From contig JAGMWG010000025.1 in the NCBI GenBank assembly GCA_020744225.1, positions 1 to 64,000 of the forward strand: a DNA stretch of 64,000 nucleotides, in the 5' to 3' direction. The DNA comes from Paraphoma chrysanthemicola. Its lineage: Eukaryota > Ascomycota > Dothideomycetes > Pleosporales > Phaeosphaeriaceae. A model generated the notes under the pieces. The model had not been told where the DNA came from. It worked only from the letters and a program-made list of their open reading frames with translations, and ran no database searches. This document shows, one piece after another, positions 24,266 through 34,393 of this stretch. The position numbers and the translations under genes are program-made. Within the stretch, counting starts at the first letter, position 1; every line of letters starts with the position of its first letter.

Positions 24266-27200
24266 GTACAGTCACGCAGAGGGCGTACTCCTGATGTGGC
24301 AGCTGGCTTGAATGTCGAGTGCGGGATTGCGCAACCCCTTTGCCACATCCATTGTGTCGTGCATGGAGAGAGCTGCAAGAACGGTATGAACTAGTGAGAG
24401 TGACGCTATGTTAGTCTTTGCGCCATTAATCTGTGATGTACGCGACCGAGGTTTGGCGTACGTTACTACCGGCGTGACCGGACACATTGCGAGTGCGCGA
24501 ATCGTCGGCATGAGGTTCGAGAGCGTGCCGTGACGTAACTATGCAAGCTGCTGCTGAAGATTCAGCGCCTGCGCCCCAGTAACGCCGCATTTCGAGCTTT
24601 GGTCTTCATCTGAAGCTTGCGCTTGAACTACTGCACATTGCGGGCTCTAGTGTTGAGGCTCTTCGGATACAACCCAGTAGAATCCTAGTGGTGGCTGGTG
24701 CGGCCTTCTGGAAGACGCGAAGAAGGTCGAATGACGATGACGTGCCTGCTTGCTTGCTAAGGGACTTGGTTCCACTGGAATTACGTCAACATACTCTTCT
24801 TGCCCAGAGGCCGCTGCTCGTAATTGGCTATCTTTGGCTGACATTGAGTGCTTATGCAGGACGATGGGACGTGCAGTGTCTGTCTTGGGTCGGTGAGCGC
24901 TCGGTCCCGAGAGTAGTTGGAATGTTGCGGGAAGAGAGCAGTCAGCAGAACAAGCAAGCCAGGTGCGACACAGCATCTGTGCAGCACATTTGCATTGAGC
25001 TGGAGAAGAAGCTGGACGTTCATTATTTTTCCAGCTATGTTGTGTAGCGTGAAGTACGCGAACTTGCCAGAATGGAGCGGCAGTTGCACGCGAGAGTCTT
25101 GCTGACCAAGATTCATGCCAGCGATGTAGGGCTGTTAGTGCCCGCTCCGATCTACGCCTTATCGTGTCCAGTCGTGGACCCTGAAAAGGTCTGAGCGCAC
25201 TGGGCCGCTACGGCCGTTCGGGATTGTGATAAATGTTCAGGGACGCGACACTCATGGGGTGATTGGAACAGTGGTGCCGTGTTTGATCACGAGGGAATGC
25301 GGATCATGTACCGTATCTTGCACGCTCAGCGGGCTGCATCCTAGGATCGATGGAGCAGCCGGGCATTAGCCACAATACTCGCCTGGTGCCAGCGATGCGG
25401 CAGGAGATAATCACAACTTGCTACCCCAAGTATGCGGTGCAGGATACTCGCATGTTAGCAGTAGACGCCTTGGGCTAGTCTTCTCAGCGTCTGCCGCGCA
25501 TCGATGCTTTCTCCGACTCGCTTAAGGCCCACATGTTCACATCCCAGCCCCGTTGGCCATGTTTGTAATCGACATGAGTCTGTGAAGACATATGGTTCCT
25601 TAGGAGAAGACCGCTATACGCTGCATACAACGCCGGTGTGTCAGCAGCGGGGCAGATATTTCGTGTCGTCCTGTTATCGTTTGCAAGATACCTCCTTGCA
25701 GTGCCGAGCGACAAGGTCGGACGCTATGCTTGACGGACTGCGTGCCCCGCCAGATCGTGGTTGGACGATGGCACTTGATAAGTCCCGCCAAGGGAATGCA
25801 GGGATTGTGCTCGCTTCTGCATGTATGGCACGAGAAGTGCATCCTCATCCGGTTAGCACAGCCTGACCAACGCAGATCCGGTGAAGAATGCGGAGGAGCA
25901 CACAGTAGTGGGAGTTGCGGTATCCTATGGTATGCGAATTTGCACCATGCGATTTGCAGAGGTCAAGCTTTGAGGATCTGGGCTGGACGCGTCTGTACCG
26001 CACGTCATTCAGGCGTGCTACCTGTGGCTCAATATTTCCGCTCCTGGAAAGTAGTCTGGCGCGAAGCTCCTGCGCAGCAGGATGCCCGCAGCCGCAATCC
26101 TGCCAAGAGCATTCAGTAAATATGAGCTGAGGGTATGAAGAGATACTCATGTGAGGTACGTGTCTATTCGCATTCCCAGGCGACGCCGGTTGAGATGACG
26201 ACACATGCCGATGCGCAAGAGCCAAAGACGCGGTTCGGCCATGGAGCGTTCGCGAGCCCAGGCGATGACGGCGGTTTGCTGTGGTGGAACGAGGACGCGT
26301 GAGGCTGCTGATAAGTAATGCCTGTCGCCGCTTACTGTCTGCTGTCGCTCCACCATGTCGAAGGATGGCACGTGTGCAGGCTGGCAAATAACGACGCCCT
26401 CAGACTCGCAGACTCGGTTAGCGTACCCTGATCACGTTCAGCGAGCCCTCGTCTCCACACGGCACAACCTGCCTGCAACGCGGTCATCTCGGCTGCCTCC
26501 TCGCCAAAGTGTTTGTCGGGGTTGCCCAGTCGTGCCAGTACAGCACACGCAGTCCGATGTTGCTTCTTGGAATGTTGTAGGTTCAGAGCCCCCATGACAA
26601 GCGAGCAGTGATGCACGCCGTCTGAAGGAGAGCGGCCACTGCTGGCGACGGCAGCCGCGGAACTGCAGACTGCAAGTGCGTCCGGAACAGCTAGCGTGAA
26701 CCGTACTTCTTCGACGACCGAACTTCGGTCCTCACAGTCGCACGTAACTCTGGGTTCAGTCGAATGCCACTCTGACGTCGAGGGCTGCCAGCGCTGGACC
26801 TTCACCGCGCTTCTCTCGGTCTCGGTCGTCCATGATTCCCATGTTGCTTCGACGTCCGAGGCATGGGCGTGAGCAACAGATTGGCCGCACTTTTCTGTCT
26901 GGCACCGCACTCCAACAAGCAGCCGTTGCTGCTTGGCATCCAGCCCTACCAAGCATCGCTCTTCGCCCAAGGCCAGAACGGGCAATAACTAGGTGGGGTA
27001 GGGCTTCGAGAAAACAACGTTTGGGACTTCTGCTGGTCGTTACTAAGGGCACGAGGAATGACTAACGTGCATCCTGCATCGCTCGTGCAGGGCTCCCACT
27101 TGTGGCATAGTGCAGCGGCTTTGCCAATCTTTTATCAAAGACTCGATGTGGTGTAGCGCAAGCCATGCTGTCGACCCCAGTCATTAGTTTTGCTGGTGGT

Positions 27201-27694
27201 GTAACTTCACGAGCCACTCGAGTACGAGAATAACAACACCAGTAGGCTTGCCGCACTGTTGGCTCGTGCACCGGACGCGTGTGCCGAAAAAGAGGAAGAA
27301 CCCTCACGCTTGTCGCTACGGCGTTATGCATGCCTTCTTGCAGGAAGCCACATCCAGGGTCCGAGCTGGCCGTTAAACGCGGGCACAATTGCATCGACAG
27401 AGCGGCATCCTGCCTCAAGCCGCCGGCCGCCATTGTGAGCGTTTGGGCGCATTAATTCCGGTGCGGACAACGCGCAACATCCGCTCCCCATGCGCACCAT
27501 TCTATAAGACCTCAGCCTGCCCTCCGCTGCGTAAGCCCACCTTCTCGACATAAGCATCCCGATATCTTCTACATCCGCACGCAAACGTCATATCGCCAGC
27601 AGGTGCTAGCTTGATACTCGGCAGCACTACTTACAGTCATAAAAGAGGCTGTCAGCCCAGTCTGTTCAACTCTCCAAACCCTATCGTCATCCAG

Positions 27695-27712
27695 ACACAC
27701 ACACACACACAC
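27695..27712 (+). repeat. (AC)n microsatellite in bZIP 5' UTR
   Basis: Nine AC units end 13 nt before the bZIP start codon at 27726. Confidence 0.85.
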
Positions 27713-27725
27713 AGAAGCATACACA

Positions 27726-28512
27726 ATGGATTCCCATTCATTTGATTATTGGATGGCACAGGGCAACTACATTGCGCCACCACATCAGACCACTGTTTTC
27801 GATATGCCTCCGGATCTTTCCAAAGTTCCGAGTCTCAGTGGCTCTCCAGTACGTACTTGGCGCCTGACATGTTCAAGAGTGCCTATCTGATTTGCAAAAA
27901 GACCTCCTCCACCTACGACCAATTCCCAGCCCCGATACACCAAGCCTACTATCCTCATATTGTCGATGAGCAAATGCAGTTTGGCTCCTATCCCATGCCT
28001 ATGACACCTTCCGACTTTGGCTCGGATCACGATAGCCCATACTGCAGTCCACGCCCACCAACGCACGCGGAACCTGCCTTTCCACCTACTCACAGTTCGG
28101 CACCAGCCGAGCGGACACATACAACATCGGGCGTAAGCCAAAGCCTATCTACTTGTAAACATGATCAGCTGTACTGACCAGGTTGTAGCGTCGGCGTGCT
28201 CAAAATCGTGCAGCTCAACGCGCTTTTCGTGAGCGTAAGGAGAAGCACGCTCGCGACCTCGAGTCTCAACTTTCCGCCTTGACCGACAAATACAACAAAC
28301 TTGAGGTATCACATTCTGAGCTCAACGCTGCATATGAGAAGCTCCGCAAGACGATTGAACTCTTGACACAAGACGACGATGCCGATGGTGAAGACGAGGA
28401 AGGCAAGACCATCCGCCGAAGAAGCAGCAATTCAGACACGCTGCGCAAACTTTTAGACATCCTTCATGGCGAGTTCAAGGGGACCACACCCGTCAAGACC
28501 GAGTGCCCATAA
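27726..28512 (+). CDS. bZIP transcription factor, Yap/AP-1-like
   Basis: A DNA-binding regulator of 225 aa. Exons are 27726-27848, 27902-28132 and 28189-28512, all joined in phase 0, with 53- and 56-nt introns containing CTGAC branch sites. The N-terminus is rich in Pro, Ser and Tyr and looks like an activation region. Exon 3 opens with the basic region RRRAQNRAAQRAFRERKEKH; its N-x3-QR-x2-FR pattern is that of fungal Yap-type bZIPs. A leucine-zipper heptad run follows (LESQLSALTDKYNKLE and onward), then an acidic stretch (DDDADGEDEEG) and a basic/Ser patch. No Cys-rich redox domain like that of Yap1 is present, so an oxidative-stress role cannot be assumed. The large empty upstream region suggests complex control. 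Confidence 0.9.
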
Positions 28513-31147
28513 TCGGAGTGCTGGAAGCCAAGAATACTGTCATCTTGCACATGCATTCCCTTTATTCTTTTTCTTGTCCATACCCAATTTTGCATTGCGT
28601 TTCTTCCTCGCGTATAGCCCGGCGCCTCTGGTGTTTATTGGCGCTTTATGCTTCGATTTTAGCAATGCGGTGGTCTTTTCTTTCCATAGATCTTGGAGTG
28701 TACACACCCTTCGTTGGGTCATGAGTCAAGACGCTGAATGTTGCCCGGATGGGTTTTCACTGCAAGTCTGTTACGAACAAGAAACGATGTAACAGCTTTT
28801 TGAGTTCAGGGAATTCAAATCAGTCGTAGCCGTGGTCGCTGCGGTATACATAGTATTAATGTCAATAGAAATCTAAAATGTGTACGCCTCCAAATTTACT
28901 TCTTTTTGTGTTATCTATGTATTAGCTAAACAGTATTCAATGCACCAACCAATTTGCGCCGAAGGACTACACATACGCCAGGGCCTTCAGGTGTGTCTCA
29001 CAGAACATGTCGAGGTGCTGTCCAAACGAAACTCATGATCTCTTCGATGGTACGAAGAATCTGAATCTACACGAGGTTCGGCTGAAAGCTCGCGAAACAG
29101 AAAACTTCGGCCCCATAACATGGCCTTTGTTACCGCACCTCAACTTCTGTTGCTGGTTGGGGCCAGCTCGGACAATAGAAGCCATCTCCGTCTTGAAACA
29201 AACAAATGTCCGTTGGCCCCCGTTATTTCCTTTTCCTTTTGAGTGGCACTGACAGTGTGGAGCCATGGACAAAATTACATTGAGCATTGCGGAGCTTGTC
29301 AGAGCATTATTGAAGGAATGTAGTCTATTATCATGCTCCAGATTCGAGCTCGCATCTCTAGGTCTAATCGGGCCGGCCGATGCATATGTAGCGTCTGCAT
29401 GATGGGGAAATCCTCGCGACAGGCTCACTAGTACAACTTGCTGGAGATATCTAGCATGCATGTTGGTACGCCCTTTTTTAGCGGCCCCGTCTGAGTGGGG
29501 TCAAAATCCGACACACCGCTCGAGCTTTTGGAGATGTCGCCAATGTCAATACTATTCTGGGAAGCAATGCACTCCTGACTTTGCACAAGACGTCCATGTA
29601 GAAAATTCCTGTCCATACCTTCACGGTCCGTGTGCAGGCGCATTTCATCGTTTTGGGTGTCGAGAATCCGCTAGCGCCGTGCGCAATGGCCTGCAAGCAT
29701 TTCAAAACATGCGCGCTTGATTAATGTCAATGTGTGCGTGTAAAAGACGAGTGGCCCCGTCGGAGGTGTTAACGTGCAGTTGTAAGCAGGGAGCTTCTTG
29801 CAGCATTGCGGTCGGGTTACCATTCAGGGAATGGCTACGGGTATATCTTCAGCCGCTACACATTTCCGTGGTGGAGCTGGGCTTCGTGATTAGACGTGCA
29901 CGTCTGGCTTACGTTTTAGCTTCACTTGATGCTTTCCAAAAAGTGAATGACGAAGAATCTGAGAGTCAAGGTAAATTACAATCACGATGTCTCTGCAAGA
30001 GCCTATGCCCCGAATTTGCTTGGCAACTTGCGGGAGAAAAGGAAAGTGCGGAAGCTTGTACCCGATGGAACGTGACAAGCCGCGAAGTTTAGAATGAAAT
30101 GCCACCATCTCGCTTCGCAAGCTGCTGCGTCTTCCACCAGCGGTGAACAACAATGACGAGCAAGAATAGAATTGCCGCTACAGAGCAATGCAGCAAAGTC
30201 TGGCACTAACATTCATGTTTAGGACGAGGTCGCAGACTTTGAGGCTCACCCCGCGTGGTCCAAAAATAGCGCAACCTGCAGCACAGTCGCCAAAAGTTAT
30301 CGAATCGAGTGAAGTGGCAGACACGTTTTCCTGCATGGCGCGCACGTTCTTCACACGGCGTTCCCGTCGCCGTGGCTTGCTCTGCCATGCGGCCTGTGCG
30401 AGTGAGTCTGACCACCGAATGATGTTGTGGGTGCTGCAGTGTCATTCTCATTACATGTCGGATGCTCTATTTCAGTCTGGAAAAAGTGACCGTAGATGGA
30501 TTCGCGTCTTCAGAGGCATACTACAGCCAAGCTGGAAATACGTTCGAGTAGGTCGCTTGAGAAAATGCCTGGCAGATGAAAGCCCCGCCTCATCAATACC
30601 TTTGCACAGAAGGTCCTACCTTTTCAGTACGACCAGCACTCTGACACGATTCTCATGACACGATTTTGGTTCAGCTGATGACAAGGCATGTTGTCATACG
30701 GTGTGTAGAATTGCAAGCCCATTGTATAGGTTCATGTTTTGAAGGAAATGATGTGGTATGATGTAGGGGACCACTGGCGATGGCTTAGGGCGACCTTTCT
30801 CACCATCCGTACCAGGTGGCAATTTCATGTTGTAAATCGGTACAATTGGCTGTACGTGGCCGACAAGAGTCGGTGGCACAATTGCACTGGTGTAGACAGT
30901 GATCGTAAGACTCGGTCACACTATCGATACAAGACAGTTTGTGGCTGATACAAGCACGAAGACGACGTTTGTCCAAGGCCTCACTTCATCCTCTTCCAAT
31001 TTCCCCTTGGTACTTGTGCCCGTACACTTTCCAAATGACTTTGACTAACAACCACCACCGGACAATTTGCCTCGCCTAAACCATGCTGTGTGTGGCCTAC
31101 CCTATATCTCTAGTGCGGGATAGTCCTCATACTATCCATTGTGTTGT
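28513..31147. other. Intergenic
   Basis: 2.6 kb without a supported gene. It holds a dispersed repeat copy (28921-29020) just downstream of the bZIP gene. Open frames here are short and featureless. Confidence 0.5.
28921..29020 (+). repeat. Dispersed repeat, copy 3
   Basis: Aligns with copies 1 and 2: AGCTAAAC, AATGCACC, TTTGCGCCGAAG, ACGCCAGGGCCTTCAG, TGTGTCTCA and TCGAGGTGCTG in the same order and orientation. Confidence 0.5.
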
Positions 31148-31596
31148 TCAGCAAGCTATATTCCCGGCAAATCCATCGGTCGCTTGCTTTGGAGGAGCTA
31201 TCTCGAAGTCACTGCTCACGAGTGTCCTGTTGAAAAACAAACACCCCGTAGAGAGCTGGCCTCCTAGAATACCGTAGTATCCCGCAGGAACGATGACATT
31301 CTCCGCCCAGAAGGCTGTCTTGCATTCAACATGGTGCCCATAGCCATAGCACTGTTGCAGGCATTGTTCGGCCATTTCGGTTTTGTTCTTGGAGAAAGAA
31401 GGATAGTATGCGCTGTAGAGCAAAGCATCATTAGAAGATGGCGCGGGCGTATATGCTGCAGATGACGACGTTGGTAAAGGGTTCGTGATGGTACACGTTA
31501 GTGGAATCGGAATGATCGGTGGGGCACCCGCTCGGCGTTCGATATGAGATGCTGCAGTTGGAGGGGCGGGGGCAACCATATGGTAAAATACTGCTA

Positions 31597-31650
31597 ACGT
31601 GTTGGATAAGCGAGTCGGCCACGCAAGCGAGTCGGCCACCCCACCAGCCC
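31597..31650 (+). repeat. Left 54-bp terminal inverted repeat
   Basis: Identical to the reverse complement of 33392-33445. Contains two direct 15-bp subrepeats. Confidence 0.95.
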
Positions 31651-31717
31651 TTAGCATCTTAGAAGCTGTACAACTCAACAACGCAGTAATGTTGTATATA
31701 GATATTAATACTACAGA

Positions 31718-33340
31718 TTAAGCAGTACCTGCAGAGTCTTTTTTACACGTACGTGCGTTGTGCCCAGGCTCTCTGCACCTACTGCAGCGCGCAAGAGCCT
31801 GGCGGCTGAGGCCTGATTGCTCTCCACCTTGACGCTCTTCACGAGCAATCTGCTGATCAGCCTCACGTTGAGCAATTATATCCTCTCCAGCTCCCTTTGT
31901 TAAGACTCCCTGCTTCTGTACACGCTTTTTCTTGCGCTGCTTTCGCTTTGACGCTGCCTCGTTAGCCTTCTCAAGGCTGGTGATCCTCTCACGCATTAGC
32001 TCAGCTGACAGGATCATCACCTCAGCGCCCTTCTTAAGCTGGTTAATTGCCTCAATAATTGAGGCAGGCGAGGAGCTCTTATGTTGGCGTACACGCTCGC
32101 GAATCAGCGTTGATTGAGCCTCAAGCTCACGCACGTTACTTGGCGTACGAGCCTGCCAGACAGTCTCTGGCAGAGCAGCTGGAGTAGGTGTACGTAGCTG
32201 TACGTCCAGCTTTGACAGGACAACGTCTGGCTGGAGAGGCTGAAGGCCTGCGCCTCGGAAGGCTGAGCAGATGTTTACCGTCGTGAACGCGCGATCAAAG
32301 GCTGCCTTGAAGGCTGGCAGAAACTCAAGCTTCGTAATGTGGTTGATGTGGTGTCGGATAAGAGCCTCAACCTCACGGCTGTACGCGCGCTTTAACGGCG
32401 AGAAGCAGCCAACGTCAAGAGGCTGCAGCAGGTGGGATGAGTGAGGTGGCATACAGAGCGTATAGATGTTGTTCTCCTTACAGAGCTCTTGAAATTCAAG
32501 AGAGTGGTGACTCTCATGGCCATCAAGAATGAGCAGGCGACGTGCACCTACAACACGAGTCTTCGTGTGAGCGTTGAAGTGCTTCAGCCACTCTACTCCA
32601 AGCTCGTTGTTCGTCCAGCCGTTGTCGCTGACTGCGATCGCCCAGTCGCGTGGGATATCCTCCTCGTACCAGGCAGACAGGTGATACTGGCCTGCAAAGA
32701 TGAGGAAGGGTGGAATAGCCCAGCCAGCAGCGTTGATCGCAGCGATCACAGTCACCCACTCACGATTGCCAGGCTGAACAGCCTTTGGCCTGCCTCTTCT
32801 CTCTGACCCTGTCACGACAAGCTGAGTCGTGATCTTACCCATCATAAAGCCAGCCTCGTCAAAGTTGTAGACGTCCTCATCACAGATGCCGTACTTGGCC
32901 TTTGTCTGCTCTACGAGCTCAAACCAGCAGCTGATTAATACAGGATCCTCACATAGAGCTCTCTGCCTATCGTACGCTCGATTGAAACTTGTCTTAAGAC
33001 TGTCTGTACGCTTGACAAAGTTGGCAGGCCACTTCTGTCCAACATGGCCTGCGTGGCGCACGGCCAGCAGCTTATCAGCCATATCACGTACAGCTGCGTA
33101 CGTAGGCGCAAATCCACGTTGATCCAAGTCAAGTATATGCCCAATAATCACCTGCTCCTCAAGCTGAGTAAGCTTCTTCGAGTTGGGCTGGCAATCGCGT
33201 CGGGCAGGCTTTCCAGCGCGTCGGTCGTTCAGCGTTGTTCGTGGAACGTTAAAGATAGCAGCAGCGCGTCGATTACTTTGTATTTGGTTGGTATTAATAG
33301 AAGAGAGAGCAAGCTGAATATCTGCCTCCTTTAGAGACAT
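31718..33340 (-). CDS. Fot/pogo transposase, DDE family
   Basis: A cut-and-paste transposase of 540 aa, intronless. The domains are an N-terminal psq-type helix-turn-helix (RRAAAIFNVPRTTLNDRRAG), a CENP-B/Tc5-type HTH (LTQLEEQVIIGHILDLDQRG, then WPANFVKRT), a DDE_1 catalytic core (VYNFDEAGFMMG, LLILDGHESHHS, QPLDVGCFSPLKRAYS) and a basic coiled tail. It ends in a CxxCxxxxHxxxxC zinc knuckle (CSRCREPGHNARTC). The acidic residues expected for catalysis are all present, so it is probably active. The start at 33340 is the first ATG inside the element. The frame is, however, open back through the right terminal repeat to the host ATG at 33478, allowing a 586-aa fusion. It is the same subfamily as the RIP-killed relics at the window start. 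Confidence 0.93.
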   Translation of the reverse strand: MSLKEADIQLALSSINTNQIQSNRRAAAIFNVPRTTLNDRRAGKPARRDCQPNSKKLTQLEEQVIIGHILDLDQRGFAPTYAAVRDMADKLLAVRHAGHVGQKWPANFVKRTDSLKTSFNRAYDRQRALCEDPVLISCWFELVEQTKAKYGICDEDVYNFDEAGFMMGKITTQLVVTGSERRGRPKAVQPGNREWVTVIAAINAAGWAIPPFLIFAGQYHLSAWYEEDIPRDWAIAVSDNGWTNNELGVEWLKHFNAHTKTRVVGARRLLILDGHESHHSLEFQELCKENNIYTLCMPPHSSHLLQPLDVGCFSPLKRAYSREVEALIRHHINHITKLEFLPAFKAAFDRAFTTVNICSAFRGAGLQPLQPDVVLSKLDVQLRTPTPAALPETVWQARTPSNVRELEAQSTLIRERVRQHKSSSPASIIEAINQLKKGAEVMILSAELMRERITSLEKANEAASKRKQRKKKRVQKQGVLTKGAGEDIIAQREADQQIAREERQGGEQSGLSRQALARCSRCREPGHNARTCKKDSAGTA

Positions 33341-33391
33341 GAGAGCAGCGCGGCGTTGAGTTATTTTGGAGATAGTTGAGATGGGTGATTT

Positions 33392-33445
33392 GGGCTGGTG
33401 GGGTGGCCGACTCGCTTGCGTGGCCGACTCGCTTATCCAACACGT
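33392..33445 (-). repeat. Right 54-bp terminal inverted repeat
   Basis: Identical to the reverse complement of 31597-31650. The host flanks ACTGC and GCAGT extend the symmetry by five nt around the TA target. Confidence 0.95.
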
Positions 33446-33478
33446 TAGCAGTTGGATCGTCGAGGTATGGACATGCAT

Positions 33479-34393
33479 ATCGAGGAGATGCTGGCGTTGC
33501 TATTGGGTACCAATACAGGACAGCGCGGAAAAAAAGACGGAGGTCGCAGGTAAGGGTAAATCCCCAAATCAGTGGTGTAGGGAATTTTAGAATTTATCAA
33601 TTCATCATTTATGCTTTGCGACACGGAAATATGCGAGTTCTTGAGCGGCAGACGGCTGCAGTAATGACCAATGAAATGCAATGCTACTGTCGCTGTCAGC
33701 TCTCAGCCGCAATGCTGTGCACCCAATATGATCCCGCATCACCAGTTCTGCCAGCCTATCGACAAAGACCTGCGCGCAGATCCAGCTCTTCAGCCGGCCT
33801 GTATAGGCCTTGTAAACAACGGGAGAAGTAGCCTTACCGCTATCAAAGCATTAGAATGTTTCACAGAAGTCGTGAAGCCTAGTATGTTCGAGCACCCGAG
33901 TTCAAATCAACAACAAGCATACGTGCAAGTAGGTGAGTATCATGTGCGAGTTATATCGAAGCTGATGAAGAACCTCCTTTGAGCAGTTGTGTGCATGTAT
34001 TTTCTGCCGTAATGAGATTGTGGCACAACGCCGTTTTTGGTGAAGCTCAATGACGCCAAGCGTTTCATGAGACTTTGCTGCAGTACAGCAGTATTCATAA
34101 TAGTTGAATATCAAAAAATATATCCCTGCGTAATGGTTGGCTTTGGACACTGTAGACTCGCATAGAAAGGTGTTCAACCGACGATGGTTCAACAATCGGG
34201 CAAAGCCTGGACAACATCGACCAGGGACTCATTTCGCCATGTTCTATTAATGTTGTTTTGCGACATTGCGCACCCTGCGGTGTGCATGCCCAAACAACCT
34301 TTCTAAATAAGCTTCGAATTTACAGGATATCATCCATGATATCCAACGGTTGTATGAGTACCATCCAGAGAAGTAGAAGACGTATTGATATGC
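33479..34393. other. Intergenic
   Basis: Upstream of the split secreted-protein gene and downstream of the repeat-protein gene. No feature recognised. Confidence 0.5.

Larger units (their letters stand above)
23029..27725. other. Long gene-free stretch
   Basis: 4.7 kb at normal composition. Open frames of up to 217 codons exist on both strands, but none shows a recognisable domain, a credible start context or frame-consistent splice sites. It contains one copy of the dispersed repeat (24130-24265). The 3' part is presumably the control region of the bZIP gene. Confidence 0.5.
31597..33445 (-). mobile_element. Intact Fot/pogo-type transposon
   Basis: A 1,849-bp class II element flanked by TA (31595-31596 and 33446-33447). 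It has perfect 54-bp terminal inverted repeats (31597-31650 and 33392-33445) starting ACGTGTTGGATAAGCG. Each repeat carries the 15-mer AAGCGAGTCGGCCAC twice, two nt apart, probably transposase sites. One intact transposase gene fills the interior. No RIP-type decay is visible, in contrast to its relatives at 8.3-12.8 kb. Confidence 0.93.
31148..33478 (-). pseudogene. Secreted apple-like protein gene split by a transposon
   Basis: Two pieces flank the Fot/pogo element: 33478-33446 (ATG and first codons) and 31594-31148. Removing the element and one TA leaves one continuous frame of 159 codons. The product has a signal-peptide-like start (IQLLAVFYHM then VAPAP) and a Pro/Ser/Thr linker. The cysteine-bearing C-terminal module contains EQCLQQCYGYG, ECKTAFWAEN, PAGYYGILGGQLSTGC and a final GFAGNIAC. 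This module recurs in small secreted proteins of Dothideomycetes resembling PAN/apple folds; family membership is from memory. The insertion falls inside the signal-peptide codons, so the gene is presumably null. The remaining frame is undamaged, which suggests a recent event. Whether the locus acts in host interaction is unknown. Confidence 0.72.

Noticed and set aside
26332..26985. 217-codon open frame on the minus strand
   Set aside because: No recognisable domain, composition like random GC-balanced DNA, several overlapping frames of similar length on both strands.
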